A stretch of 28,434 nucleotides of DNA. Source: JBLKSS01 sp047607725. GTDB taxonomy: Bacteria > Pseudomonadota > Gammaproteobacteria > Enterobacterales > Enterobacteriaceae. A program made the translations under genes and the position numbers. The stretch lies in contig NZ_JBLKSS010000126.1 in assembly GCF_047607725.1 (NCBI RefSeq), positions 1 through 28,434 of the forward strand, read 5' to 3'. Positions 1 through 8,539 of the stretch are shown here, one piece after another (within the stretch, counting starts at the first letter, position 1; every line of letters starts with the position of its first letter). The notes below the pieces were generated by a model. It was not told the DNA's origin and searched no databases. It saw only the letters and a list, made by a program, of their open reading frames with translations.

Positions 1-140
1 TATCATCGCCGGATTATCCATGATCTGACAGCCGTCCCTTATAGGATGCGGGTTCACTAGGCATCGTAGTGGAACATATTCTTACCGGGCCGTACAACAA
101 ACCCACCAATAATTCAAGACGTCCTCCACGGGGCGCTTAC
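1..140. mobile_element. Terminal part of an insertion element (left edge)
   Basis: Bases 93-140 are identical, in inverted orientation, to bases 28299-28346 at the other edge. The match extends two bases further (to 142 and from 28297) if the shared GG is counted. The outward end reads GTAAGCG on the minus strand, a terminus seen in IS66-family elements, but no transposase is visible, so the family is unproven. The end lies exactly where truD loses similarity to the family, so this is an insertion. A plus-strand open frame runs from base 1 to a TAG at 58-60 and could be a transposase C-terminus; I do not recognise it. Confidence 0.6.
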
Positions 141-1017
141 CCAGCAACGCCATCAGCGCCGGCTGCGTCGCGAGGCAGGCTTGTTCAAACGCCAGCGCTT
201 CGTCAAGGGAACACAATGCGCCCTCCCCCGGCAACGGCGCCGTCAGGGAGAGCTCCCCCGCCGCCAGCCGCGCGGTCAGCGCCGGCATCTCCGCCGTGCT
301 TGCCACAAACCAGCTACCTCGGCCGGTCAATTGCAGGGCGTCACCGTTCAGCAGGCGCGCCGGCCTCAACTGCGCCAAACGCTGGCTGACCACCTGATTG
401 AACAACGCGCAGCGGACGGCGGAAAGGGTAAAGCTGCGTTTGCTGCGGTCTTTGATACGCAGTTCGTTATTCGCCCAGCGCAGCGCCAGCGTCAGATTAT
501 TGCCCTGATGGCCGAACCGCTGATAGCCGAAATAGTTCGGCACCCCTTGGTCACAGATGCGGTTCAGCCGCACCTCAACGTCCTCACCATCGCTTATCTC
601 ACGTAGCGTCAGAGTAAAGGCGTTGCCCTTGAGGGCGCCAATACCCAACTTACGCCGGTGGCGGGCGACGGCGAGGATATCGCAGCCGGCGAGCTGGAAT
701 GCCGCGAAGTCGGGATCGCTTTTGCCGGGCAGATGCAGGCAAAACCATTGTTCGGTGACGGCGTGGCGATCTTTTAGCCCGGCGTAACTGACCGCGCGGG
801 CGGGGATCCCGGCGAACGCCGCCAGCGCCTCGGCGACGTAGGGCGTGTTGTAGCCGGTTTTACGCAGGTACACCAGCACATGCTCCCCTTCGCCATCGGG
901 CGCGAAACCAAGCTGCTCGTGCACCTGGAAATCCGCCGCCTCGGCCTTAACGCGACCGGTCGCGGCGGGCTTGCCGAGCAGCCAGTGCAGCCGATGATAG
1001 TCCAGGGCGTCGGTCAT
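82..1017 (-). pseudogene. truD: tRNA pseudouridine(13) synthase TruD, 3' end removed by insertion element
   Basis: TruD makes pseudouridine at position 13 of tRNA-Glu. The first ~292 residues follow E. coli TruD (349 aa) closely, including the catalytic Asp in the AGLKDRHAVTEQW block (around residue 83) and the NYFGYQRFG block. After ...PALMALL at about base 141 the frame enters the insertion element and adds ~19 unrelated residues before a stop at 82. About 55 C-terminal residues are therefore lost; they belong to the catalytic fold, so the product is probably inactive. The start ATG at 1017 overlaps the ispF stop (ATGA), so the gene was translationally coupled as the last gene of ftsB-ispD-ispF-truD. 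Confidence 0.88.
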
Positions 1018-1490
1018 GCCGTCCGGACCAGTAGCGCCACCGCCTCGCAGGCGATGCCTTCGCCGCGGCCGGTAAAGCCCAGCCGTTCGGTCGTGGTCGC
1101 CTTGACGTTGATATCATCCATATGGCAGCCGAGGTCTTCGGCGATATGCACGCGCATTTGCGGAATATGCGGCGCCATCTTCGGCGTCTGGACGATAAGG
1201 GTAATGTCCAAGTTGCCCAGACGGTACCCCTTGGCCGCAATCCGCCGCCAGGCTTCGCGCAATAGCGCACGGCTGTCGGCCCCTTTATAGGCCGGATCGG
1301 TATAGGGAAACAATTTGCCGATATCGCCGAGGGCGGCGGCGCCCAGCAGGGCATCGGTCGCGGCGTGCAGCGCGACGTCGCCATCGGAATGCGCCAGCAG
1401 GCCCTGCGGATAAGGGATACGCACACCGCCGATGATAAGCGGGCCTTGGCCGCCGAACTGGTGCACGTCGAAACCGTGTCCGATACGCAT
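1014..1490 (-). CDS. ispF: 2-C-methyl-D-erythritol 2,4-cyclodiphosphate synthase
   Basis: IspF converts CDP-methylerythritol 2-phosphate to the cyclic diphosphate with release of CMP in the cytosolic MEP pathway to isoprenoids. The 158-residue length matches the family (159 in E. coli). Metal ligands are visible as D8 and H10 in the N-terminal GHGFDVH and H42 in the AHSDGDVALHA block; the TTTERLGFTGRGEGI segment near the C-terminus forms part of the active site in the homotrimer. The ATG directly follows the ispD TAA with no gap, and the stop overlaps the truD start. No damage is seen, as expected for an essential gene. Confidence 0.97.
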   Translation of the reverse strand: MRIGHGFDVHQFGGQGPLIIGGVRIPYPQGLLAHSDGDVALHAATDALLGAAALGDIGKLFPYTDPAYKGADSRALLREAWRRIAAKGYRLGNLDITLIVQTPKMAPHIPQMRVHIAEDLGCHMDDINVKATTTERLGFTGRGEGIACEAVALLVRTA

Positions 1491-2210
1491 TTACGCGCTC
1501 TCCGTATTAGCCAATTGAGAAAAAAAGAAGCGGGCCAGCGCCAAATCTTCCGGGCGGGTCACTTTGATGTTGTCCGCGCGCCCCGGCACCAGCAGCGGCG
1601 CGTAGCCGCAATACTCCAGCGCCGAGGCTTCATCGGTCACCGTCACCCCTTCCGCCAGCGCACGCTCCAGACAGTTCTTCAGCAGATCGCGCGCGAACAG
1701 CTGCGGCGTCAGCGCATGCCATAAATCCTCGCGCTCGACGGTACTCGCGATAATGTCCGTGCCGGCGCGGGCGCGTTTCATGGTGTCGCGCACCGGCGAC
1801 GCCAGCAGCCCGCCCACGTCGGTGTGCGCCGTAATCGCCAGCAGGCGGCGCAAATCGTCTTGATGCAGGCAGGGACGCGCGGCGTCATGCACCAGCACCC
1901 AGGATGCAGCACGCACGCGGCACAGCGCGGCCATGACCGAGTCGGCGCGCGCCACGCCGCCGGTGACCACGCGCACCCGCGGATCGGCGGCCACCGGAAG
2001 TTGGTGATACCAGCGATCCGCGGGGCTTATCGCCACGATCGCCTCGCGGATGCAGGGTTGGCACAGCAGCGCGTCGATAGCGTGCTCAAGCAGGGTTTTG
2101 TCGCCGATGGTGAGATATTGTTTGGGCAAGGCGGTCTGCATACGGCTGCCGATTCCGGCCACCGGCAATATGGCGATAACGTCAGGGACAGGTCCCACTG
2201 ATAGGGTCAT
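1491..2210 (-). CDS. ispD: 2-C-methyl-D-erythritol 4-phosphate cytidylyltransferase
   Basis: IspD transfers CMP from CTP to methylerythritol phosphate, the step two before IspF. The protein is 239 aa (E. coli 236). The nucleotide-binding signature PVAGIGSRMQ...PKQY carries the Arg (R23) and Lys (K30) equivalent to R20 and K27 of the E. coli enzyme. HDAARP, PVRDTMKRA and DNIKVTRPEDL, which bind metal and substrate, are all present. The ATG shares one base with the ftsB stop (TAATG), so translation is coupled. The gene is intact; nothing unusual is seen. Confidence 0.97.
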   Translation of the reverse strand: MTLSVGPVPDVIAILPVAGIGSRMQTALPKQYLTIGDKTLLEHAIDALLCQPCIREAIVAISPADRWYHQLPVAADPRVRVVTGGVARADSVMAALCRVRAASWVLVHDAARPCLHQDDLRRLLAITAHTDVGGLLASPVRDTMKRARAGTDIIASTVEREDLWHALTPQLFARDLLKNCLERALAEGVTVTDEASALEYCGYAPLLVPGRADNIKVTRPEDLALARFFFSQLANTESA

Positions 2211-2527
2211 TATTGATTATCTTGCGTTGCGGGCGCCGCCGGCTGCCGTTTCGCCTGCTCCGGTACCAGGCGATAGAAGGTCTCGCCCGGCTTAATCATG
2301 CCAAGCTCGTTACGTGAGCGTTCCTCAATAGCTTCCTGGCCACCGTTGAGATCGTCAATTTCGGCGAACAGCTGATCGTTGCGCGCTTTGAGTTGCGCGT
2401 TATTGCTTTGTTGTGCCGCGACGTCGCTCTCGACGCGCACCAAGTCGTGCACGCCGTTTTTACCCAGCCACAGTGAATACTGCAGCCAGCCAAGCAATAC
2501 TAATAATAGCAGCGTAAGTTTCCCCAT
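2210..2527 (-). CDS. ftsB: Cell division protein FtsB
   Basis: FtsB is a small bitopic inner-membrane protein that joins FtsL and FtsQ at the division septum. The 105-residue product starts with a membrane helix (roughly residues 3-20, LTLLLLVLLGWLQYSLWLG). A coiled-coil region follows, about residues 30-70, rich in Gln, Asn and Glu, and then the conserved EERSRNELGMIKPGETFYRLV block. The C-terminus is Pro/Ala/Gln-rich as in relatives. A purine-rich AGGGGGCGGG sits just before the ATG. It heads the ftsB-ispD-ispF-truD cluster; the 157 bases upstream to the ygbE remnant presumably hold its promoter, though I see no convincing boxes. Confidence 0.94.
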   Translation of the reverse strand: MGKLTLLLLVLLGWLQYSLWLGKNGVHDLVRVESDVAAQQSNNAQLKARNDQLFAEIDDLNGGQEAIEERSRNELGMIKPGETFYRLVPEQAKRQPAAPATQDNQ

Positions 2528-2658
2528 CCCGCCCCCTGAATGACGGCATAATCATCCCATAACTTGCGGCCGGACTCCACACCAGCCGGCAAATAGCGCG
2601 GCAAAACCATCAAAAAGCCGGCGGTTCAGGGACTTTTTTACCGATTTTTTACGCTTTG

Positions 2659-3033
2659 TTACCGGACAGGGGGCTCACAGGCCCTTACCACCCCGAGAGA
2701 AAGGTGAACACCAGCCAAAACAGGCAGAACACCGACAGGCCGGTGACCAGCACCCGTCAGCCATAATTTGCCGCCGAGCAGCACGCTATAGACCACGCCC
2801 ATCAACACACACACCGGCAGCAGCGCCAGAAAAAAAGGCCAGGTGTAAAGCAGGAAAAACAGGGCATTGGCGCCAAATTGCAGGATAGGCACGGCAAAAG
2901 CCAGCCAGTAAAAGATAAACCCGGCGATGCCGCCCCACAGGGCGTAAGGCGGCTCATCCCGGCGAAGCGTACGGTCAGGAGCAAGGCTGAATTTGAATGG
3001 GATAGCGCGTTTTATCTCGGTAACGTTCGGCAT
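2659..3033 (-). pseudogene. ygbE: YgbE-like (DUF3561) inner-membrane protein, frameshifted
   Basis: YgbE is a small membrane protein of unknown function found between cysC and ftsB in enterics. The frame starts at ATG 3033 (a TTG just before it is less likely). It reads like the family through GGIAGFIFYWLAF, NALFFLLYTWPFFLALLP and LLGGKLWLT, with two or three hydrophobic helices. After residue ~93 one extra C in the CCC at about 2752-2755 shifts the frame. The native reading then becomes soluble-looking and stops at 2659. Removing one base restores VLVTGLSVFCLFWLVFTFLSG and a stop at 2685, giving 115 aa, close to the family's 107. The C-terminal helix is thus lost. Confidence 0.82.
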
Positions 3034-3092
3034 CAAGACCTGTCTCTGGCTGGTAATCGCCGGTGAAGGTTCCCATGTCGCCGGCAGCGCAT

Positions 3093-3713
3093 TCAGGACT
3101 CGATAATAACGCGCTCATCCAGCAGATCTAATAAACGGCCGGTCAAATTTGTTACCAATTGTTCGCCGTCCAGATGCAAATCCGGCCGCGGCGGCGCCTC
3201 GTAAACCGCGTCGATACCGGTGAAATTACGCAGCTCGCCGGCGCGGGCTTTTTGGTACAAACCTTTGGGATCACGCGCCTCGCAAACGGCTAGCGGCGTA
3301 TCGACAAACACTTCGATAAAGCGGCCGGCGGGCAGCATATCACGCACCAGCTGCCGCTCGGCGCGGTGGGGGGAAATGAAGGCCGTCAGCACAATAAGGC
3401 CGGCGTCCACCATCAGCCGCGCCACCTCGCCCACCCGGCGGATATTCTCGTGTCGGTCATCATCACCGAAGCCCAGATCGCGACACAAACCATGTCGCAC
3501 GTTGTCGCCGTCCAACAGATAGGTACTTACGCCCCGCTGATGCAGCGCCTGCTCCAGCGCGCCGGCGAGGGTGGATTTGCCCGAGCCGGACAGGCCGGTA
3601 AACCACAACACCGCGCCCTGGTGCTTATGCAATGCCTCGCGATCCTGGCGGGTCACCGGCTGGGGGTGCCACACCACGTTTTCATTAAGCGGTAGCCCGG
3701 CGTCGGCGGCCAT
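3093..3713 (-). CDS. cysC: Adenylylsulfate kinase (APS kinase)
   Basis: CysC phosphorylates adenosine 5'-phosphosulfate at the 3' position to give PAPS, the second step of sulfate activation. The Walker A loop GLSGSGKST (around residues 40-48), the DGDNVRHGL block that binds APS, the AFISPHRAER segment with the Ser that is phosphorylated in the E. coli enzyme, and RDPKGLYQKARAGE are all present. The length of 206 aa compares with 201 in E. coli. Two ATGs are adjacent (3716 and 3713). The second has better spacing from GGAGG and shares one base with the cysN TGA, so I chose it. It is the last gene of cysG-cysD-cysN-cysC. Confidence 0.96.
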   Translation of the reverse strand: MAADAGLPLNENVVWHPQPVTRQDREALHKHQGAVLWFTGLSGSGKSTLAGALEQALHQRGVSTYLLDGDNVRHGLCRDLGFGDDDRHENIRRVGEVARLMVDAGLIVLTAFISPHRAERQLVRDMLPAGRFIEVFVDTPLAVCEARDPKGLYQKARAGELRNFTGIDAVYEAPPRPDLHLDGEQLVTNLTGRLLDLLDERVIIES

Positions 3714-5140
3714 CATTTACCTCCCAGCAGGTCGCGCGCGCCCCAGTGGGGAAAATGGCGGCGCACCAGCGCGTTCAGCGCCAGCTCGAATTCACCGTAG
3801 GCGCCCGGTTCACGATAAACGTCCTGCAGCGGCTGGCGCACCATGCCGGCGCCGACGGTGACATTACTTAACCTGTCGATAAAAATCATGCCGCCGGTGG
3901 TCGGGTTATCGGCGTACTTCTCCAGGATCATCGGTTCATCAAACGCCAGCTCCACCAGGCCGATACCGTTCAGCGGCAGACTGTCCGCCACGCGTTGGGT
4001 CAGGGTGTTGATATCCACCTGATACTGAATATTGTCCACCCGCGCGCGGGTTTTCTTGCCGGCAATCTTGATATCGAAACTCTGGCCCGCCACCAGCGGC
4101 TGTTCGGTCATCCACACCACATCCACCTGGGCGTTTTGCACCGCCGTCAGCGTCTCGCTGGCGTCCACCAGCAGATCGCCGCGGCTAATATCCACCTCAT
4201 CCGCCAGGACCAGGGTAACCGCTTCGCCGGCCCAGGCCTCGGGCAAATCGCCGTCAAAGGTCACGATGCGGCTGATAGTGGACGTTATGCCGGACGGCAG
4301 CACCTGTACCGCCTGCCCCACGCGCAATACCCCAGCCACCACGGTACCGGCGTAGCCGCGAAAATCCAGATTGGGGCGGTTGACGTACTGCACCGGGAAG
4401 CGCATCGGCTGCCGCTCGTTCAAGTTGACCACCTCCACCGTTTCCAGCACGTCCAACAGCGTGGGACCGGCATACCAGGGCATGTGGGTGGCCAGTGCGG
4501 CGACGTTATCGCCCTCCAGCGCCGACAGCGGCACGAAAGTGATGTTTAAATCTACCGGTAACTGTTCGGCGAAGCGCAGATAATCCTGGCGGATACTCTC
4601 GAATACCTGCTGGTCGAACGCCACCAGATCCATCTTGTTCACCGCCACCACCAAATGGCGGATGCCTAAAAGGGTGCTGATGAAGCTGTGGCGCCGGGTC
4701 TGGTCCAGCACACCTTTGCGCGCATCGATAAGCAGGATGGCCAGGTTGCAGGTTGAGGCGCCGGTGGCCATATTGCGGGTGTATTGTTCATGACCCGGCG
4801 TGTCGGCAATGATAAATTTACGTTTTTCGGTCGAAAAATAACGATGGGCGACATCGATAGTGATGCCCTGCTCGCGCTCGGCCTGCAGACCGTCCACCAG
4901 CAGCGCCAGATCGAGCTTTTCGCCCTGGGTGCCGAGGCGCTTGCTGTCGGTGTGCAGCGTCGATAGCTGATCCTCGTAGATTTGCCGGGTATCGTGCAGC
5001 AGGCGGCCGATCAGGGTGCTTTTGCCGTCATCGACGCTGCCGCAGGTCAAAAAACGCAGCAGGCTTTTATGCTGCTGGGCGTGCAGATACGCTTCTACCC
5101 CGCCCTGCTCGGCGATTTGTTGGGCTATAGCATTGTTCAT
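3713..5140 (-). CDS. cysN: Sulfate adenylyltransferase subunit 1 (GTPase)
   Basis: CysN is the GTPase subunit of ATP sulfurylase; GTP hydrolysis drives APS formation by CysD. The product is 475 aa, the same as E. coli. GTP-binding motifs are complete: P-loop GSVDDGKST (34-42), switch I region AEREQGITID, DTPGHEQY (113-120) and NKMD (168-171). They are followed by the two EF-Tu-like beta-barrel domains and the conserved ending LVRRHFPHWGARDLLG. The ribosome-binding site TAAGGAG includes the TAA of cysD, 12 bases upstream, which ties translation of the two subunits together. No damage is seen. Confidence 0.97.
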   Translation of the reverse strand: MNNAIAQQIAEQGGVEAYLHAQQHKSLLRFLTCGSVDDGKSTLIGRLLHDTRQIYEDQLSTLHTDSKRLGTQGEKLDLALLVDGLQAEREQGITIDVAHRYFSTEKRKFIIADTPGHEQYTRNMATGASTCNLAILLIDARKGVLDQTRRHSFISTLLGIRHLVVAVNKMDLVAFDQQVFESIRQDYLRFAEQLPVDLNITFVPLSALEGDNVAALATHMPWYAGPTLLDVLETVEVVNLNERQPMRFPVQYVNRPNLDFRGYAGTVVAGVLRVGQAVQVLPSGITSTISRIVTFDGDLPEAWAGEAVTLVLADEVDISRGDLLVDASETLTAVQNAQVDVVWMTEQPLVAGQSFDIKIAGKKTRARVDNIQYQVDINTLTQRVADSLPLNGIGLVELAFDEPMILEKYADNPTTGGMIFIDRLSNVTVGAGMVRQPLQDVYREPGAYGEFELALNALVRRHFPHWGARDLLGGK

Positions 5141-5152
5141 GTCGATGGCTCC

Positions 5153-6061
5153 TTAAAAATAACCCTGACGCTTTTTCATTTCCATCGACCCGGACTGATC
5201 GCGATCGATAACCCGGCCCTGGCGCTCGCTGGTGGTGGACACCAGCATTTCCTCGATAATCTCAGGCAGGGTCTGCGCGCTCGACGCCACCGCGCCGGTC
5301 AGCGGCCAGCAGCCGAGCGTGCGAAAGCGCACCATACGCTGTTCAATCACTTCGCCCGGCTGCAGGTCGATACGGTCGTCGTCCACCATCATCAGCATGC
5401 CGTCGCGCTCCAGCACGGGCCGCTTCTTGGCCAGATACAGCGGTACGATTTCAATATTTTCCAGAAAAATGTATTGCCAGATATCGAGCTCGGTCCAGTT
5501 GGAGAGCGGGAAAACGCGAATGCTCTCCCCCTTGTTGATCTGGCCGTTATAGTTGTGCCACAGCTCCGGACGCTGGTTTTTCGGATCCCAGCGGTGAAAG
5601 CGGTCGCGGAACGAGTAAATACGCTCCTTGGCGCGGGACTTCTCCTCATCGCGCCGGGCGCCGCCAAAGGCGGCATCGAAGCCGTACTGATTCAGCGCCT
5701 GCTTCAGGCCCTCGGTCTTCATGATATCGGTATGCTTGGCGCTGCCGTGAACGAAGGGGTTAATGCCCATCGCCACCCCTTCTGGGTTTTTATGCACCAG
5801 CAGCTCGAAACCGTAGGCCTTGGCGGTGTGATCGCGAAACGCATACATTTCGCGGAATTTCCAGCCGGTATCCACATGCAGCAGCGGAAACGGCAGTTTG
5901 CCGAGATAAAAAGCCTTCCGCGCCAGATGCAGCATCACGGACGAGTCTTTGCCGATGGAGTACATCATCACCGGATTGCTGAATTCGGCAGCCACCTCAC
6001 GGATGATATGGATACTCTCAGCCTCCAGCTGCCGCAGATGGGTAAAACGTTGTTGATCCAT
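5153..6061 (-). CDS. cysD: Sulfate adenylyltransferase subunit 2
   Basis: CysD is the catalytic subunit of ATP sulfurylase and makes APS from sulfate and ATP. With the ATG at 6061 the protein is 302 aa, as in E. coli. The PP-loop signature SIGKDSS, HVDTGWKFREMY, GGARRDEEKSRAKER and the C-terminal SERQGRVIDRDQ are intact. The open frame extends further upstream into cysG, but TAAGGA lies eight bases before ATG 6061, and similarity to the family begins at MDQQRFTHLRQLEAESIHII. The cysG stop is 11 bases upstream, so the gene is the second in the cysG-cysDNC operon. Confidence 0.97.
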   Translation of the reverse strand: MDQQRFTHLRQLEAESIHIIREVAAEFSNPVMMYSIGKDSSVMLHLARKAFYLGKLPFPLLHVDTGWKFREMYAFRDHTAKAYGFELLVHKNPEGVAMGINPFVHGSAKHTDIMKTEGLKQALNQYGFDAAFGGARRDEEKSRAKERIYSFRDRFHRWDPKNQRPELWHNYNGQINKGESIRVFPLSNWTELDIWQYIFLENIEIVPLYLAKKRPVLERDGMLMMVDDDRIDLQPGEVIEQRMVRFRTLGCWPLTGAVASSAQTLPEIIEEMLVSTTSERQGRVIDRDQSGSMEMKKRQGYF

Positions 6062-6072
6062 AAATGACATCC

Positions 6073-7488
6073 TTACGCCAGATTGACCACCGACGCGCGC
6101 TTTTGCGCCGCCAGGTTTTGCTGACCAAACCAATTGATTTCATGATGAAGGGCGACCACTTCGCCTATCACCAGCAATGCGGGGGTCGGCGCCCCCTGCG
6201 CCAGTTGATCCAGCGCCGCCAGGGTCCCCGTCTGCACGTACTGGTCGCTGCGGGTCCCGCGGCTTATCACCGCCACCGGGGTTTGCGCCGACCGGCCGTG
6301 GCGAATGAGCTGGCTGCTGATTTCCGCCGCCTTGACCACCCCCATGTATATCGCCAGCGTCTGGCGCCCGCGCGCCAGCGCCTGCCAATCCAGGGCATCC
6401 GCGCCATCGCGCACATGCCCGGTGATAAAGGTAATGCTTTGGGCATGCTCGCGATGGGTCAGCGGGATGCCGGCATAGGCGGTGGCGCCCACGGCGGCGG
6501 TGATGCCGGGCACCACCTGAAAGGGTATGCCCGCCGCCGCCACGGCTTGCAGCTCTTCGCCGCCGCGGCCGAAAATAAAAGTATCGCCCCCTTTGAGCCG
6601 CACCACTTTTTTGCCCTGCTGCGCCAGCGTCACCAGTAGACGATTGATCTCCTGCTGCGGCATCGACTGTTCGCCGGCGCGCTTGCCCACGCAGATCCGG
6701 TCCGCATCGCGGCGTACCAGTTCAAGGATTTCCTGGCTTACCAGGTAGTCATACAGCACCACATCCGCCTGCTGCATCAGTTGCAGTCCGCGCAGCGTCA
6801 ATAGTCCGCTGTCGCCGGGACCGGCGCCGACCAGCGCCACCTCGCCCCCGTCTTCCGGGTCGGCGTTAAGGGCCTGCTCCAGCGCCTGTTCGGCCTGTTC
6901 CAGCCGTCCCTGCGCCACCAGACTGGCAAAGCGGCCATTGAGTGCTTTCTCCCAAAACCGGCGGCGGCCGGCCATGCTGTGGATCTGCTGCTTTACCCGA
7001 CCGCGCCAGGCGCCCGCCATGGCCGCCATGGGGCCGAGAAAGGTCGGCAGCATCGATTCAAGTTTCTCGCGCAGGATGCGCGCGAGCACCGGCGCCTTAC
7101 CACCGGAGGAGATGGCCACCACAATGGGTGCGCGATCGATAATCGAAGGAAAGATGAATGAGCAGTACGGCTGGTCGTCCACCACGTTGGCCAGCAAATG
7201 GCGTTGTTCGGCGCACTGCGAGACCTGGGCGTTCAGCGTCGCGTCATCGGTGGCGGCGATCACCAGGAAGACGTCGTCCAGCATGGTCGGTTCAAACGAT
7301 TCGCCTAGCCATGACAGGCCGCCGGCGCGGTGAATTTCCGTAAGCGCCGGGCATAGCGCCCGCGCCACCACTCTGATTTGGGCGCCGGCGCGCATTAACA
7401 GCTGAATTTTGCGCGCTGCAACATCGCCACCGCCAACCACCAGTACCGGACGTCGCCTGAGATCGGCAAATAGCGGTAAATATTCCAC
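6073..7488 (-). CDS. cysG: Siroheme synthase (uroporphyrinogen III methyltransferase / precorrin-2 dehydrogenase / ferrochelatase)
   Basis: CysG makes siroheme, the cofactor of sulfite reductase CysI, in three steps. The N-terminal half carries the NAD site GGGDVAARK, AATDD and the SSGGKAPVLAR loop near the phosphoserine of the Salmonella enzyme. The C-terminal half is the SAM-dependent methyltransferase with VGAGPGDSGLLTLRG, YDYLVS, VPGITAAVGATAYAGIPLTHR and MGV. The usual GGDPFIFGRGGEE reads GGDTF here (Thr codon 6580-6582). I chose GTG 7488 because family similarity starts at VEYLPLFADLR and AAAGG lies six bases before it; this gives 471 aa (E. coli 457). In E. coli cysG sits with nirBDC; here it leads cysDNC. 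Confidence 0.93.
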   Translation of the reverse strand: MEYLPLFADLRRRPVLVVGGGDVAARKIQLLMRAGAQIRVVARALCPALTEIHRAGGLSWLGESFEPTMLDDVFLVIAATDDATLNAQVSQCAEQRHLLANVVDDQPYCSFIFPSIIDRAPIVVAISSGGKAPVLARILREKLESMLPTFLGPMAAMAGAWRGRVKQQIHSMAGRRRFWEKALNGRFASLVAQGRLEQAEQALEQALNADPEDGGEVALVGAGPGDSGLLTLRGLQLMQQADVVLYDYLVSQEILELVRRDADRICVGKRAGEQSMPQQEINRLLVTLAQQGKKVVRLKGGDTFIFGRGGEELQAVAAAGIPFQVVPGITAAVGATAYAGIPLTHREHAQSITFITGHVRDGADALDWQALARGRQTLAIYMGVVKAAEISSQLIRHGRSAQTPVAVISRGTRSDQYVQTGTLAALDQLAQGAPTPALLVIGEVVALHHEINWFGQQNLAAQKRASVVNLA

Positions 7489-7708
7489 AGCAACCTTTCT
7501 ATTCGTGTTTAGCAAAATTATGACTATACGTCGACCATTTCTGGTATATGAAATTCTTAATTGGAATTTCATTTGCCTTTATGGAATAACGACACCATTG
7601 ACTTTCCAGCGAAGCGGGATTGTTTTGCCGCCGTCGCCGCCCCATACTATAGCCGACAGTTGCGCGGCCGAATATTGAGGCCGTTCCGGTAAACAAGGAC
7701 TTTCCGTT
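7489..7708. promoter_or_regulatory. Divergent intergenic region with an inverted repeat, probable cysG-cysDNC promoter
   Basis: The 220 bases between the cysG GTG and the iap start are clearly AT-richer than the flanks, especially 7500-7590. A perfect 9-base inverted repeat with a 7-base spacer occupies 7548-7572 (left arm ATGAAATTC, right arm GAATTTCAT). On the minus strand TATAGT and CATAAT are possible -10 boxes at about 7518-7528, without a good -35. Weak -35 boxes are typical of promoters needing the activator CysB, which binds AT-rich DNA, so this is a reasonable place for CysB control of cysG-cysDNC. That assignment is inference; CysB has no sharp consensus. Confidence 0.4.
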
Positions 7709-8510
7709 ATGCGTTACCCCGCTTGCCTGCGTGTTGCGTTCTGGCTCTTGGTCAGCGCGTTGCCGCCGCCTGCCGCCCAGGCCGCCTCCGCGCCCTCCCC
7801 TGAACACTATGCCCAAGCGCAAACACGCGCTATCGCCACCTATTTTCCCGGCCGTATGGCGGGCAGTCCCACGGAGCTGCTGGCCGCCGGGCTGGGTATC
7901 ATGCTGGCCCTGGCGCGCGATCTGGATCAGCTGCCGCTGCAGGTCGGCGTGCGTTTTGTCGCGTTGAACGCCGGCGTTCCCGACCTGGCGGGCAGCCAGG
8001 ATTATCTGGACCGCATGTCGCCGCGGGAGAAACAACAAACGCGGTTGGTGGTGAATTTGCAGCAGCTCATCGCCGGCGAAAAGCGGCGCGTGGATTATTC
8101 AGCTACCGGCGGGCACTATCGCGCTGTCAGCGCAGATTAACGCCCCGCGCGCGCAGGCCCGCCGCGCCGACGTACCGCTGCTGCTCAGCGAGTGCCTGCG
8201 CGATCGTCCGTCGTGCCCGTCGCTGCAGCTGCCGTTCGCCCGCGCCGGGTTGCCGGTGCTGGACGTGACTTCCGGGGTGGCCGGCGACAGTTGCCTGCAG
8301 AGGAAAGTAAGCGCCCACTTCCCTCAAGGCACGGTACGTTACCAGAACCAGCGCGATAATTTATTGTGGCTTGACCGCCACCTTCACGGGCAACTGGCGC
8401 GCCGCACCCGCGACAGCCTGATCCTGCTGCGGCCGCTGCTGTGCGATCTTACCGGCGCCGCGCAGACCAAAGCCGCTGCGAAAAGTGACCGCGTCGGCAG
8501 GCAGGCCTAG
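7709..8510 (+). pseudogene. iap: Iap-like M28-family aminopeptidase, internally deleted and frameshifted
   Basis: Iap is an exported aminopeptidase that trims alkaline phosphatase isozymes in E. coli (345 aa). The signal peptide (ending near AAQAA) and QTRAIATYFPGRMAG are recognisable. TELLAA is then joined directly to GLGIMLALARDL, losing about 95 residues in frame, including the zinc-ligand HLDT and DDNAAG motifs. The catalytic EEE after the RFVA strand is also gone (NAGVPDLAG). After VDYSATGG an extra base in the GGCGGG at about 8109-8114 shifts the frame to a stop at 8138-8140. The remainder continues one frame over (for example RRTRDSLILLRPLL) to TAG 8508. Inactive beyond doubt; convergent with cysH. 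Confidence 0.85.
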
Positions 8511-8539
8511 AGAAGGCAATACTGACGCGCAGCGCGCCT

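Noticed and set aside
2560..2660. Terminator after ygbE
   Set aside because: T-runs occur but no stem of useful length precedes them on the minus strand.
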